64,000 nucleotides of DNA from an uncultured Clostridia bacterium (lineage in GTDB: Bacteria > Bacillota > Clostridia > Christensenellales > Aristaeellaceae), in contig CAMVEB010000014.1 in assembly GCA_947166385.1 (NCBI GenBank), positions 29,928-93,927 of the forward strand. Direction: 5' to 3'. Positions within the stretch are counted from its first letter, which is position 1. Each line of letters starts with the position of its first letter. Positions 39,379 through 48,126 of this stretch are shown one piece after another. The notes beneath the pieces were generated by a model. It worked only from the letters and a program-made list of their open reading frames with translations, was not told the origin of the DNA and searched no databases. The translations under genes were made by a program, and so were the position numbers.

Positions 39379-41497
39379 CCCCTTCTGTTTCCCGAATCAA
39401 CTGTTCAAAGGATTCACAGGCAGCGCTTTCTCCGTTGTCGATCCTGTAAATCCGGTCTACCATCCGGAGCGTATTGAGGCGATGAGCAACCATGATGACC
39501 GTGGCTTGTTTCATCGCTTCATTTATGGCGGCCTGAACCTGCTTCTCGCTTTCTGCGTCCAGGGCGCTGGTCGCTTCGTCAAAGAGAATGATCCGGGCAT
39601 TCCGCAAAAGCGCCCGGGCGATGGCAATCCGCTGGCGCTGACCGCCGGAAAGGTTTCTGCCGTTCTCCAGCACCTGGCTGTTCAGGCCATCCGGCAGGAT
39701 TCTGAGCAGGTCGTCCAGCCCGACACGATGCAGCACATCCATCACCTGCTCCGTAGATACATAGCTGAGCCCGTAGACCAGGTTTTCCCACAGGGTGCCG
39801 GAGAAGAGCACCGTGTTCTGGGGAACCACGGCGATTTGCCGCCGGTAGCTGTTTCGGTCCAGGTCTGCCAGATCCTCGCCGTCAATCAGGATCTTTCCGC
39901 TCTGCGGTGAATACATCCCGAGGATCAGGTTCATCAGCGTCGATTTGCCCGCGCCGGATTTTCCGATGAAAGCCGCGCTGCTTCCCGCCGGAATCCGGAG
40001 ACTGATCCCCTTCAGGACGGGGGCCTGATCCGGTTCATAGGCAAAGGTCACATTCCGGAGTTCAATCTCGCCCCGGACCGGCTGCGGCAGCTGCCTGGAG
40101 CCGGTTTTTTCGACGTTCGGGTCAAAGAGGATTTCGTTCACGCTGATCAGGCTGTCATAGCCCTGTACGATTTCAGGCAGCGTATCCAGCACTCTCTGCA
40201 CACTCGAAATAATCATTTCAAAGACGGACTGGAACAGCACCACCGTGCCCACGGAGATATGGCCCGATGCGGCCAGATAGGCGGCGAAGCACAGACAGAT
40301 CAGCCGGAATCCCTGCGATCCCCCGTAGGTGATGTTGTTGACCCATACGCCCAGCCGGTCATACTGCTCTGCGGCAGCCTGCACCCGGTGAACCCGGGAG
40401 GTGATTCTCCGCAGTTCCGCTCTCTGCATTCCCTGGGAGCGGGTGAGCTGGTCCATGTCCAGCATTTCCTTAAAAGCCGCGTTGGAAATCTCCGCCTGTT
40501 TCCGCATCACGGTCTTGCTTTTCATCACGGGATCCGCCGCCTGGCGGATGAACAGCACAGCGGCGGGGACGATCACCACATAGAACAGGAGCATCAGCGG
40601 GAACCGGATCAGTGCGACGACGCAGACAAAAATGATATCCACGCACAGATGCAGCACGTCGGTCAGCCGCTCATAAATCAGCAGTTCAATAAACTGGACG
40701 TCTGAGATCAGCTTGGAAAGCAGTTTTCCGGAAGGGACGGTGCTGTGAAACCGGATGGAGAGGGCCTGGACCTTCCGGACAAGCGTCAGCTTGAAGGCGC
40801 TTTCCACCGACCGGGTCCACCGGTGATACAGGTCGTTGTCGATCCGGAAGCAGATCAGGTTCACCGCCAGCGCGGTGACCGAGCCGATGATATTGAGCCA
40901 GACCGGCCAGATGAAAAACGCGCCTTCCCGGACGACGGTGTCGATGATATTGGCTGCGAAAACGGGAAGCATCAGGGCGCCGAGATGTTTCACCGCCTTG
41001 ACAATCATCGCGAATACAAACCGGACGGGATGCTTCCGGAAAAGGAACAGTAGCGGGCTGATCGGTTTTTGCCTGTCTTTGTCTGTGGACTGTTCATAGA
41101 AGGAATACAGTTCATCGCAGAGGTCTTCGCTTGCCGGAGCGTCGGGGAAAATCCGGAAAATATTCTCGCCTTTCCTGTATTGGAAATCATAGAAAGATGC
41201 ATACTGGCTCAGCAGATTCATCCGGATCTCGTTTGTGATCCGGGTTTTGTCGTCATCCGCCGGCGACAGGGATTCGCTGAAATCCTCCGGTTCTCCTCCG
41301 GTGCGGATTTCAACAGTCCTGTTCCATTTTCCGCAGACGGAAAGCCGGATCTCCCGGTCGCCGTTCCGCAGGAGATATGCCAGAAGCTCTTCACAGATCA
41401 TGGGATAATGCGGCCGCGAATCGCCGAGTTCCTTTTCAAGCCATTGCAGCGCTGCCGGCATTTCTTTCCCGCATGTCATCCGATAAGTCTTGCTCAA
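39320..41497 (-). CDS. ABC exporter with N-terminal histidine-kinase-like domain
   Basis: A 725-residue protein. Residues 1-150 resemble an anti-sigma/histidine-kinase-type ATPase fold (LLAYLLRNGDREIRL, TRITNEIRMNLLSQYASF) rather than a C39 peptidase, but clear N- and G-box motifs are not evident. Residues 150-460 hold six membrane segments. The ATP-binding cassette follows, with Walker A GKSGAGKSTLMNL, signature NLSGGQRQRIAIARAL and Walker B IILFDEATSALD. It starts with TTG at 41497, behind a GGGGG stretch. It is the last gene of the AraC-YcxB-cupin run and overlaps the double-glycine peptide gene. Substrate unknown; peptide export would need another protease. Confidence 0.85.
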   Translation of the reverse strand: MSKTYRMTCGKEMPAALQWLEKELGDSRPHYPMICEELLAYLLRNGDREIRLSVCGKWNRTVEIRTGGEPEDFSESLSPADDDKTRITNEIRMNLLSQYASFYDFQYRKGENIFRIFPDAPASEDLCDELYSFYEQSTDKDRQKPISPLLFLFRKHPVRFVFAMIVKAVKHLGALMLPVFAANIIDTVVREGAFFIWPVWLNIIGSVTALAVNLICFRIDNDLYHRWTRSVESAFKLTLVRKVQALSIRFHSTVPSGKLLSKLISDVQFIELLIYERLTDVLHLCVDIIFVCVVALIRFPLMLLFYVVIVPAAVLFIRQAADPVMKSKTVMRKQAEISNAAFKEMLDMDQLTRSQGMQRAELRRITSRVHRVQAAAEQYDRLGVWVNNITYGGSQGFRLICLCFAAYLAASGHISVGTVVLFQSVFEMIISSVQRVLDTLPEIVQGYDSLISVNEILFDPNVEKTGSRQLPQPVRGEIELRNVTFAYEPDQAPVLKGISLRIPAGSSAAFIGKSGAGKSTLMNLILGMYSPQSGKILIDGEDLADLDRNSYRRQIAVVPQNTVLFSGTLWENLVYGLSYVSTEQVMDVLHRVGLDDLLRILPDGLNSQVLENGRNLSGGQRQRIAIARALLRNARIILFDEATSALDAESEKQVQAAINEAMKQATVIMVAHRLNTLRMVDRIYRIDNGESAACESFEQLIRETEGVTTSAHDQTSPGSPPASEP

Positions 41498-41522
41498 CTT
41501 GCCCCCGTCCTTTTTGTTTTGT

Positions 41523-41858
41523 TCAGGCCTTCAGGAAATCGTCCCGCTTTGGGGTGAATACGTCCAGCAGCACGCCTTTTTCGAGGCATGTCGTCCCGTG
41601 GATCAGGCCTCCGGGGACTACGATCGAATCCCCTGCGTTCAGCACGGTGGATTCTTCCTCCACGGAGTAGCGGAAGGAACCGGAGAGCACATAGCTCAGC
41701 TGGGTATGGGGATGGGTATGCGGTGCGCCTTCCGAGCCGGTCTCAAAGCTGACCTCCACAGCCATCAGCGCGTCGTCATAGGCTAGGATTCGTCTTTCCG
41801 TTCCCCTGCCTAGCGGGATCTCCTTTGTATCCTGATGATGCCGTACAATCCCTTTCAT
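41523..41858 (-). CDS. Cupin-domain protein
   Basis: A 111-residue single-domain cupin. Motif 1 is GAPHTHPHTQLSYVLSGSF near residue 47 and motif 2 is AGDSIVVPGGLIHGT near residue 75, giving a His-rich metal site. It could be a small sugar or metabolite isomerase, or a binding protein. AAGGAGG precedes the start. It is 25 bases upstream of the ABC exporter, in an operon with the YcxB-like and AraC genes. Confidence 0.85.
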   Translation of the reverse strand: MKGIVRHHQDTKEIPLGRGTERRILAYDDALMAVEVSFETGSEGAPHTHPHTQLSYVLSGSFRYSVEEESTVLNAGDSIVVPGGLIHGTTCLEKGVLLDVFTPKRDDFLKA

Positions 41859-41904
41859 CTCATCGTCCTCCTTATGATTTGTTAAGGCTTTCGCCTGAAA
41901 ATCC

Positions 41905-42435
41905 TCATTTGCATTTTTCGCTGCCGAGATGCGCTGTCAGGTAATCCCACACTTCCCCGTCCGCGGCATCCGCCTGTCCGTCCGGGAGCAGAAACGCTTT
42001 CGCGGCGGTGACATACAGGTAAACGCAGCCTTTCCGCCGGAAAGCCTGCCGGACAGCGGTCCATTCCATCTCCAACGGGTCTTCCTTCCGCTGGTTGTTC
42101 TCCACCCGGATTCCCTCCTCCCGGAGCGTTACGGTGTATACGCGCCGCGGGGGTTTCAGTTTCTGCTGAAGAGCCTGCATGTTGACCTGGCTGAAAAAAG
42201 TTCCGAAGTAGACCACCGGAAGGCCGATCCCGACGGCCAGCAGCACCGCGGCGATCATGCCTGACTGCGCCTTCCGTGTCAGCAGGGCGATAAAGGCAAA
42301 GGCGATCAGGATCAGCGAGAAGATGACCGGCCGGATCCATTTCTTCCGGAGCGTGAACATATCGAAGCGCGCGAAGCGCCGGAAGGTTTTCTCATCCAGC
42401 CGCACCGGGATGGTGATGCTTCTGTCGGAACTCAT
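41905..42435 (-). CDS. YcxB-like membrane protein
   Basis: A 176-residue protein with two adjacent membrane helices (PVIFSLILIAFAFIALL and MIAAVLLAVGIGLPVVYFG). A soluble C-terminal domain contains YTVTLREEGIRVENN, MEWTAVRQAFR and LYVTAAKAFLLPDG, the pattern of the YcxB domain. Its role is unknown in the family. It overlaps the AraC-type regulator gene by ATGA. Confidence 0.75.
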   Translation of the reverse strand: MSSDRSITIPVRLDEKTFRRFARFDMFTLRKKWIRPVIFSLILIAFAFIALLTRKAQSGMIAAVLLAVGIGLPVVYFGTFFSQVNMQALQQKLKPPRRVYTVTLREEGIRVENNQRKEDPLEMEWTAVRQAFRRKGCVYLYVTAAKAFLLPDGQADAADGEVWDYLTAHLGSEKCK

Positions 42436-43367
42436 GTTTCCTCTCCTCCTTGGGCGTTCAGGTTCTGCCCGCCGGATCGGACGGACACGGCCAGATTGCT
42501 CGGCGTCAGGCCGTAATGCTTTCTGAAAGCGCGAAAAAACGCGCTGTAGTCCGTAAAGCCGCTGGCATATCCCGCGTGCTGAACGCCGTACCCCTGGCGG
42601 ATCAGCGAGCCCGCGTTCTCCAGCCGCTTTCTGCGGATATAGTCCCCGGGCGTCATCCCGATAATCCGTTTGAACTGCCGCGTCATCGTGTTCTTGTCCA
42701 TGAAAAAGCGCTGTGCCAGGTCCGCTACGGAGAGCTGCTCCCGGTAGTGCGCGTTGATATACTCGTGCACCCGCATGATCTCGGCATACCGGGATCCGGG
42801 CTCTTCCGCCGGCCGGACCCGCCGGTTCAGCACCCGGCTGATATGGATCAGCAGCTGGGACAGGATCAGGTGGCAGAGATACAGGCTGTCGGCGTCTGAC
42901 CGGTTTTTCTCATACAGCAGGGAATACAGCAGTCCGAGAATCACCTGGTATGTCTTTTCATCCGGAATGATCAGATGCTCTTCCTCCAGGTTTTTTCCGA
43001 TGGTTCCCAGCGTCTGGGGCAGGAAGATGGACAGGGAAGCGATGAACTGCGGGTTCAGCCACAGCACGATCCGTTCGATATTCCGCGGCTCCCCGCTCAG
43101 CTCGGGCCAGTGGGATGCCCCCGGCGGCACGAGGATCAGGCTCCCCGGCCGCAGTTCGTAAGCGCTGGTTTCCACGTGATAGATATATCTGTCCGAAAGC
43201 AGGCAGTACAGCTCGTAAAAATCGTGCCGGTGGGGCGGAACATTGAAGGTGGCGGCGTCGCAGTAATGATAGATCTCGATGTCGTCCCTGCTCATGTTTT
43301 GCAGAACATTAAAGGCGGAAATATAGGCTCCGTCCGTAGGGCTCACTTCTTTCAGCAATATTTTCAT
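42432..43367 (-). CDS. AraC-family transcriptional regulator
   Basis: A 311-residue protein. The N-terminal cupin-like effector domain contains NVPPHRHDFYELYCLLS and PGSLILVPPGASHW. The C-terminal double helix-turn-helix holds LSVADLAQRFFMDKNTMTRQ and HAGYASGFTDYSAFFRAFRK. It would sense a small molecule, often a sugar. It is divergent from the TRAP operon, so both that operon and its own run are candidate targets. A TATAAT box lies only four bases before the ATG at 43367 and overlaps the ATG at 43373, so the exact start is unsure. Confidence 0.88.
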   Translation of the reverse strand: MKILLKEVSPTDGAYISAFNVLQNMSRDDIEIYHYCDAATFNVPPHRHDFYELYCLLSDRYIYHVETSAYELRPGSLILVPPGASHWPELSGEPRNIERIVLWLNPQFIASLSIFLPQTLGTIGKNLEEEHLIIPDEKTYQVILGLLYSLLYEKNRSDADSLYLCHLILSQLLIHISRVLNRRVRPAEEPGSRYAEIMRVHEYINAHYREQLSVADLAQRFFMDKNTMTRQFKRIIGMTPGDYIRRKRLENAGSLIRQGYGVQHAGYASGFTDYSAFFRAFRKHYGLTPSNLAVSVRSGGQNLNAQGGEET

Positions 43368-43404
43368 TCCCATTATACTATAAATGATGTTTTTTGCAAT
43401 ATCA

Positions 43405-43416
43405 TTGAAATTTCAA
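43405..43416. promoter_or_regulatory. 12-bp perfect palindrome between AraC and TRAP genes
   Basis: TTGAAATTTCAA lies in the 130-base divergent intergenic region, immediately upstream of the regulator's own -35 area. It is a candidate regulator site. Confidence 0.45.
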
Positions 43417-43504
43417 ACCATGTTCAGAATGGGGAAAAAATGCTTAAATATTGCCATCAGAAGGATGAGATCATCCTGAACAGCAAATTTAAGGAGGCAA
43501 TCCC

Positions 43505-44491
43505 ATGAAGAAACTGCTTGGTATTCTGCTTGCTCTGTCCCTGCTGCTGGGCTGCACCGCCGCGCTGGCGGATCCGGTCACCCTGACCTACGCGGAAGTG
43601 AACCCGCTCGACGGAACGATCGTCGGTGAGATGGCCAAGGCTTTCAAGGAGAAGGCTGAAGAGCTCTCCGGCGGAGAGATCACCATCGACATCCAGGCCG
43701 GCGGCGTGCTGGGTTCTGAAGACCAGATCCTGGACAATCTGCTGGGCGGCGGCAACATCACGGACATCAGCCGCATCTCCGCTTTCGCGCTGACGCAGTA
43801 CGGCTGCAACAAGGCGAAGCTCCTGTCCATCCCCTACACCTTTGTGAATGAAGATCATTTCTGGAATTTCGCAGCCAGCGATCTGGCCCAGGAATTCCTT
43901 CTCGAGCCCCAGGAAGTCGGTCTGCCTCTCCGTGGCCTGTGCTACGGCGAAGAAGGTTTCCGTCACTTCTTCTTCAAGAAGGAAGTGAAGAGCCTGGAAG
44001 ATCTGAAGGGCCTGAAGATCCGTGTTTCCTCTGACCCGGTGATGACCGGTATGGTTTCCAACCTGGGTGCCGCCGCCACGACCGTCGCGTTCACCGAGCT
44101 GTATTCCGCTCTGAACACCGGTGTTGTGGACGGTGCGGAGCAGCCCACCGCCAACTATCGTTCCAATGCTTTCCAGGAAGTTGCTCCCTATCTGCTTCTG
44201 GACGGCCACACCCTGGGCGCGCTGCAGATCATCATCACCGATGCGGCCTGGGCCAAGCTGAGTGAAGAACAGCAGGGCTGGATCATGGAAGCTGCGAAGT
44301 ATGCTTCCGAAGTCTGCAAGGCCAAGGTTGCCGAGATCGAAGCTCAGACCTTCGAGCTGCTGGCGCAGGACGGCGCCACCGTGATCCCCGTGGAAGACAA
44401 GGCACCTTGGGTTGCGGCCTGCCAGGAAACCATCCAGGCGAATACCGCCGACCAGGCTGAACTGTATCAGAAGATTCTGGACATGCAGTAA
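43505..44491 (+). CDS. dctP: TRAP transporter substrate-binding protein (DctP family)
   Basis: A 328-residue exported protein with signal peptide MKKLLGILLALSLLLGCTAALAD; the Cys in LLGC could also act as a lipobox. The DctP fold shows IQAGGVLGSEDQILDNLLGG near residue 50 and the conserved Arg region LKGLKIRVSSDPVM near residue 172, which binds the substrate carboxylate. GAEQPTANYRSNAF is also typical. With an adjacent fructuronate reductase, a sugar acid is the likely ligand. GGAGG precedes the start. Confidence 0.92.
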   Translation: MKKLLGILLALSLLLGCTAALADPVTLTYAEVNPLDGTIVGEMAKAFKEKAEELSGGEITIDIQAGGVLGSEDQILDNLLGGGNITDISRISAFALTQYGCNKAKLLSIPYTFVNEDHFWNFAASDLAQEFLLEPQEVGLPLRGLCYGEEGFRHFFFKKEVKSLEDLKGLKIRVSSDPVMTGMVSNLGAAATTVAFTELYSALNTGVVDGAEQPTANYRSNAFQEVAPYLLLDGHTLGALQIIITDAAWAKLSEEQQGWIMEAAKYASEVCKAKVAEIEAQTFELLAQDGATVIPVEDKAPWVAACQETIQANTADQAELYQKILDMQ

Positions 44492-44524
44492 TTCCGCAGG
44501 CGCTGCGCAGCAGCGAATCCTGCA

Positions 44525-44556
44525 GGGGCGCAGGGATTTCCCCTGCGCCCCTTTTT
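44525..44556 (+). terminator. Attenuating hairpin between dctP and dctQ
   Basis: GGGGCGCAGGG (44525-44535) and CCCTGCGCCCC (44541-44551), then TTTTT. A strong intergenic terminator inside the operon would make the binding protein more abundant than the permease, as is common for transporters. Confidence 0.75.
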
Positions 44557-44587
44557 CCATAGCAAACACGAAAGGAGCACACAGCAA

Positions 44588-45145
44588 ATGCCTGCATTTT
44601 TCCGTGCGGTTGAAAAGCTGAAGCCCGTCTATGACTGGACTTACAAAATCCTGCTGTTTGTCTGCAAGCTCCTGCTGATCGGGGACATTGTGGTCACTGC
44701 CTGGGCAGTGGCCGGGCGGTATATCCCGTTTATTTCCGATCCGCACTGGAGCGAGGAGATCGTGCTGACCTTCATGGCCTATATGGCGGTGCTTTCCGCA
44801 ACGCTGGCCATCCGGAAGCGCGCGCACATCCGCATGACAGCCTTCGACAAGTATCTGCCGAAGAAACTGCTGATGGTTTCGGATGTGATTGCGGATATCG
44901 CGGTCATGGCCCTGGGCGTCATCCTGGTGATTTATGGGATCAGGTTCTGCAATTCCCCGATCGCCCTCCGCGCCAAATACGCCTCCCTGCCGAATCTCAG
45001 TAAAATCTGGCAGTATCTGCCGATTCCCGTTGCCGGCGTCGGAATGATCGTTTTCGAGCTGGAGCAGGTTTTCCTGCATATCGGAGATTTCTTCCGGAAA
45101 GATGAGAAGCAGGACGAAAACAAAGATGCAAAGGAGGCGGTCTGA
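44588..45145 (+). CDS. dctQ: TRAP transporter small permease (DctQ family)
   Basis: A 185-residue protein with four hydrophobic segments (for example ILLFVCKLLLIGDIVVTAWA near residue 20). SDPHWSEEIVLTFMAYMAVLSATLAIRKRAHIR carries the conserved W-SEE and RKRAHI elements of DctQ. It partners DctM in a Na+-driven symporter. AAAGGAG precedes the start. It is followed two bases later by the large permease gene. Confidence 0.9.
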   Translation: MPAFFRAVEKLKPVYDWTYKILLFVCKLLLIGDIVVTAWAVAGRYIPFISDPHWSEEIVLTFMAYMAVLSATLAIRKRAHIRMTAFDKYLPKKLLMVSDVIADIAVMALGVILVIYGIRFCNSPIALRAKYASLPNLSKIWQYLPIPVAGVGMIVFELEQVFLHIGDFFRKDEKQDENKDAKEAV

Positions 45146-45147
45146 GG

Positions 45148-46446
45148 ATGGATGCTGAAACCTTATCCACCATTATCCTGCTGGGCAGTTTCCTGATTAT
45201 GATCCTGATGCGTTTCCCGATCGCTTATGCCGTCGGGATCTCCACCGTACTGTGCATGATTTCCATGGGGCAGAACATCGTGACCATTTCACAGCAGATG
45301 GTCAAGGGGGTATGGTCCTTCTCCCTGATGGCGGTGCCCTTCTTCATAACCATGGGCGTACTGATGGGATCGGGCGGTATTTCGGAGAAACTGATCGCCC
45401 TGGCCAACTCCCTTGTTGGCTGGATGCGCGGCGGCCTGGCCCAGGTGAACATCGTCGCCTCCTACTTCTTCGGCGGCATTTCCGGTTCCGCCGCGGCGGA
45501 TACCGCGTCCCTGGGTTCTATCCTGATCCCCATGATGGTGGACCAGGGCTACGATACCGACTTCTCCACCGCGGTAACCATCACATCTTCCTGTGAAGGC
45601 CTGCTGGTTCCGCCGAGCCATAACATGGTCATATACGCCACCACGGCCGGCGGTGTCTCGGTCGGCGCGCTGTTCATGGCGGGTTATCTCCCGGGCGCTC
45701 TGCTGGCGATTTCCCTGATGGTCGGATCCTATATCCTTTCCGTCAGGCATCACTATCCCAAGGGAGAACGCTTCTCCATCAAAAATTTCGTCAGACAGCT
45801 GGGCAAGTCCATCTGGGCGCTGCTGGCGGTGCTGATTGTGGTGGTCGGCGTGGTCGGCGGTGTGTTTACTGCCACCGAGTCTGCGGCGATCGCCGTCATC
45901 TATTCGCTCCTGGTATCCGTGTTCGTCTATAAGGGGATGAACTGGAAGGGCGTATGGAAAGCGCTGGACAGCTGTATTGAAACGCTGGCGATCGTGCTGA
46001 TCCTGATTGCGATGAGCGCGGCCTTCGGCAACTGCCTGACCCTGCTGCATGTGCCGGCCAAGGCGGCGGCACTGATTACCAGCATTTCCAGCAGCCCGGT
46101 GGTCATCATTCTGCTGCTGAACCTGATTCTGCTGCTGCTGGGCATGATTATGGACATGGCGCCGATCATCCTGATCGCGACGCCGATCCTGCTGCCCGTG
46201 GCCATGAGCGTAGGTCTGCATCCGGTCCAGTTCGGTATCATGATGGTGCTGAACTGCGGAATCGGCCTGCTGACCCCGCCGGTCGGCGCTGTGCTGTTCA
46301 TCGGTTCCGCCGTGGCAAAACGTCCGATGGAAAAAGTGGTCCGCGCAACGCTGCCGTTCTATCTCTGTATGATTGCCGCGCTGCTGCTGATCTCCTTTAT
46401 TCCCCAGATCAGTCTCTGGCTGCCGCAGCTGACGGGTGCCCTGTAA
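45148..46446 (+). CDS. dctM: TRAP transporter large permease (DctM family)
   Basis: A 432-residue membrane protein with about 12 hydrophobic segments. Family marks include FFGGISGSAAADTASLGSIL near residue 107, VPPSHNMVIYATTAGGVSVG near residue 152 and GLLTPPVGAVLFIGSAV near residue 373. It forms the transport channel with DctQ. The start lies within the GGAGGCGGTCTGAGG context of the dctQ end. Confidence 0.93.
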   Translation: MDAETLSTIILLGSFLIMILMRFPIAYAVGISTVLCMISMGQNIVTISQQMVKGVWSFSLMAVPFFITMGVLMGSGGISEKLIALANSLVGWMRGGLAQVNIVASYFFGGISGSAAADTASLGSILIPMMVDQGYDTDFSTAVTITSSCEGLLVPPSHNMVIYATTAGGVSVGALFMAGYLPGALLAISLMVGSYILSVRHHYPKGERFSIKNFVRQLGKSIWALLAVLIVVVGVVGGVFTATESAAIAVIYSLLVSVFVYKGMNWKGVWKALDSCIETLAIVLILIAMSAAFGNCLTLLHVPAKAAALITSISSSPVVIILLLNLILLLLGMIMDMAPIILIATPILLPVAMSVGLHPVQFGIMMVLNCGIGLLTPPVGAVLFIGSAVAKRPMEKVVRATLPFYLCMIAALLLISFIPQISLWLPQLTGAL

Positions 46447-46462
46447 TTCTGTTTTAAACCAG

Positions 46463-46494
46463 GCGGGCACGTTGTTTCAGGCGTGCCCGCTTTT
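46463..46494 (+). terminator. Hairpin between dctM and the reductase
   Basis: GCGGGCACG and CGTGCCCGC with a 10-base loop, then TTTT. The ribosome binding site of the next gene follows immediately, so it may also lower read-through rather than end the operon. Confidence 0.65.
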
Positions 46495-46510
46495 AAAAGG
46501 AGAAGCAATC

Positions 46511-48118
46511 ATGAAGGTCAGTATGGAAACGATTCAGAATTCTTCCTTCTGGGAAAAAGCCGGCGTCCGTCTGCCCCGGTATGATATTGCCGCCATGCGG
46601 GAAAGGACAGAAAAGGAACCCATCTGGGTTCATTTCGGCGCCGGGAATATTTTCCGTGCCTACATTGCTGCCCTGCAGCAGCGCCTGCTGGACGAAGGCT
46701 GTTCCGACCGGGGAATCATCGCGGCGGATACCTTCGATGTGGATAATATCCGGATGATTTATGGCGGATATGACAACCTGACCATGAGCGTGACCCTGAA
46801 CGCGGACGCGACCATCGACAAGGAGATCATCGCTTCCGTGTCCGAAGCGCTGGTCGCCCGGCCGACGGAGAAGGAGGATTATGCCCGGCTGCAGGAGATC
46901 TTTGCCGCGCCGACTCTGCAGATGATCTCCTTCACGATCACAGAGAAGGGCTATGCCCTGCGCCAGATCGACGGGAATTACCTGAAGGTTGTGGCGGAAG
47001 ACCTGGCCAACGGCCCGGAAAACGTCCGTCATGCCATGACGATTGTTACGGCGCTTCTGTATCACCGGTATCAGCATGGCAAACCCCCTGTTGCCGTGGT
47101 CAGCATGGACAACTGCAGCCACAACGGCGAGAAATTGCAGGGAAGCATCATGGAAGTAGCCCGCGCCTGGCAGGTCAACGGATTTGTTCCCGCGGATTTT
47201 GTCCGCTGGCTTTCCGATGAATCGCAGGTTTCTTTCCCCTGGAGCATGATTGACAAGATCACGCCCCGCCCGGCTCCGGAAGTCCAGCGGATGCTGGAAG
47301 AATCCGGCATTGCGGGAATGGCGCCGCTGGAAACGCCCAGCGGAACCTTTGTCGCGCCTTTTGTCAACGCGGAAAAGGCGCAGTATCTGGTGGTTGAGGA
47401 CAAGTTCCCGAATGGCCGCCCGCCGCTGGAAAAGGCCGGTGTATACTTTACCGACCGGGAAACCGTCAATCAGACCGAGCGCATGAAAGTGACCACCTGT
47501 CTGAACCCGCTGCATACCGCGCTGGCGGTTTACGGCTGCCTGCTGGGCTACACGCTGATCCGCGAGGAAATGAAGGATGAAGACCTGGTGAAGCTGATCC
47601 GGCGCCTGGGATATCAGGAAGGCCTGCCGGTCGTCACGGATCCGGGCATTCTGAGCCCCAGGGCCTTTATCGACGAGGTGGTGGAAGAACGCCTGCCCAA
47701 TCCGTTCATGCCGGATGCGCCGCAACGTATTGCCACGGATACCTCCCAGAAGGTCGGCATCCGTTTCGGCGAGACGATCAAAAGCTATATCGCCGAAAAC
47801 CGGCCGATGGATCAGCTGGTTTCACTCCCGCTCGCGATTGCCGGCTGGCTTCGGTATCTGCTGGCGGTGGATGACCGGGGCAATGCCATGCCCCTCTCCG
47901 GCGATCCGCTGCTGCCGGAGCTGCAGAAACAGCTTTTCGGCATCGAGCTGGGCAAACCGGAAACGGTCGGCGCCAAGCTGAAACCCATTCTGAAGAACAG
48001 TCTGATTTTCGGAAGTGATCTTACCGCCACGCCGCTGGCAGCGCGGATTGAAGAATACTTCCTGGAAGAAATCGCGGGTCCGGGCGCCGTCAGGGACACC
48101 CTGCGCCGTCATCTCTGA
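46511..48118 (+). CDS. Mannitol dehydrogenase family oxidoreductase (fructuronate reductase-like)
   Basis: A 535-residue protein of the long-chain mannitol dehydrogenase family. The N-terminal nucleotide-binding region reads VHFGAGNIFRAYI near residue 38. SMDNCSHNGEKLQ lies near residue 198. The catalytic-lysine segment ERMKVTTCLNPLHTALAVYG lies near residue 330. UxuB-type enzymes reduce fructuronate to mannonate with NADH. The preceding TRAP permease supports a hexuronate pathway, though tagaturonate or a polyol cannot be excluded. The start at 46511 has AAAGGAG. Confidence 0.88.
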   Translation: MKVSMETIQNSSFWEKAGVRLPRYDIAAMRERTEKEPIWVHFGAGNIFRAYIAALQQRLLDEGCSDRGIIAADTFDVDNIRMIYGGYDNLTMSVTLNADATIDKEIIASVSEALVARPTEKEDYARLQEIFAAPTLQMISFTITEKGYALRQIDGNYLKVVAEDLANGPENVRHAMTIVTALLYHRYQHGKPPVAVVSMDNCSHNGEKLQGSIMEVARAWQVNGFVPADFVRWLSDESQVSFPWSMIDKITPRPAPEVQRMLEESGIAGMAPLETPSGTFVAPFVNAEKAQYLVVEDKFPNGRPPLEKAGVYFTDRETVNQTERMKVTTCLNPLHTALAVYGCLLGYTLIREEMKDEDLVKLIRRLGYQEGLPVVTDPGILSPRAFIDEVVEERLPNPFMPDAPQRIATDTSQKVGIRFGETIKSYIAENRPMDQLVSLPLAIAGWLRYLLAVDDRGNAMPLSGDPLLPELQKQLFGIELGKPETVGAKLKPILKNSLIFGSDLTATPLAARIEEYFLEEIAGPGAVRDTLRRHL

Positions 48119-48126
48119 CCGTCTGA

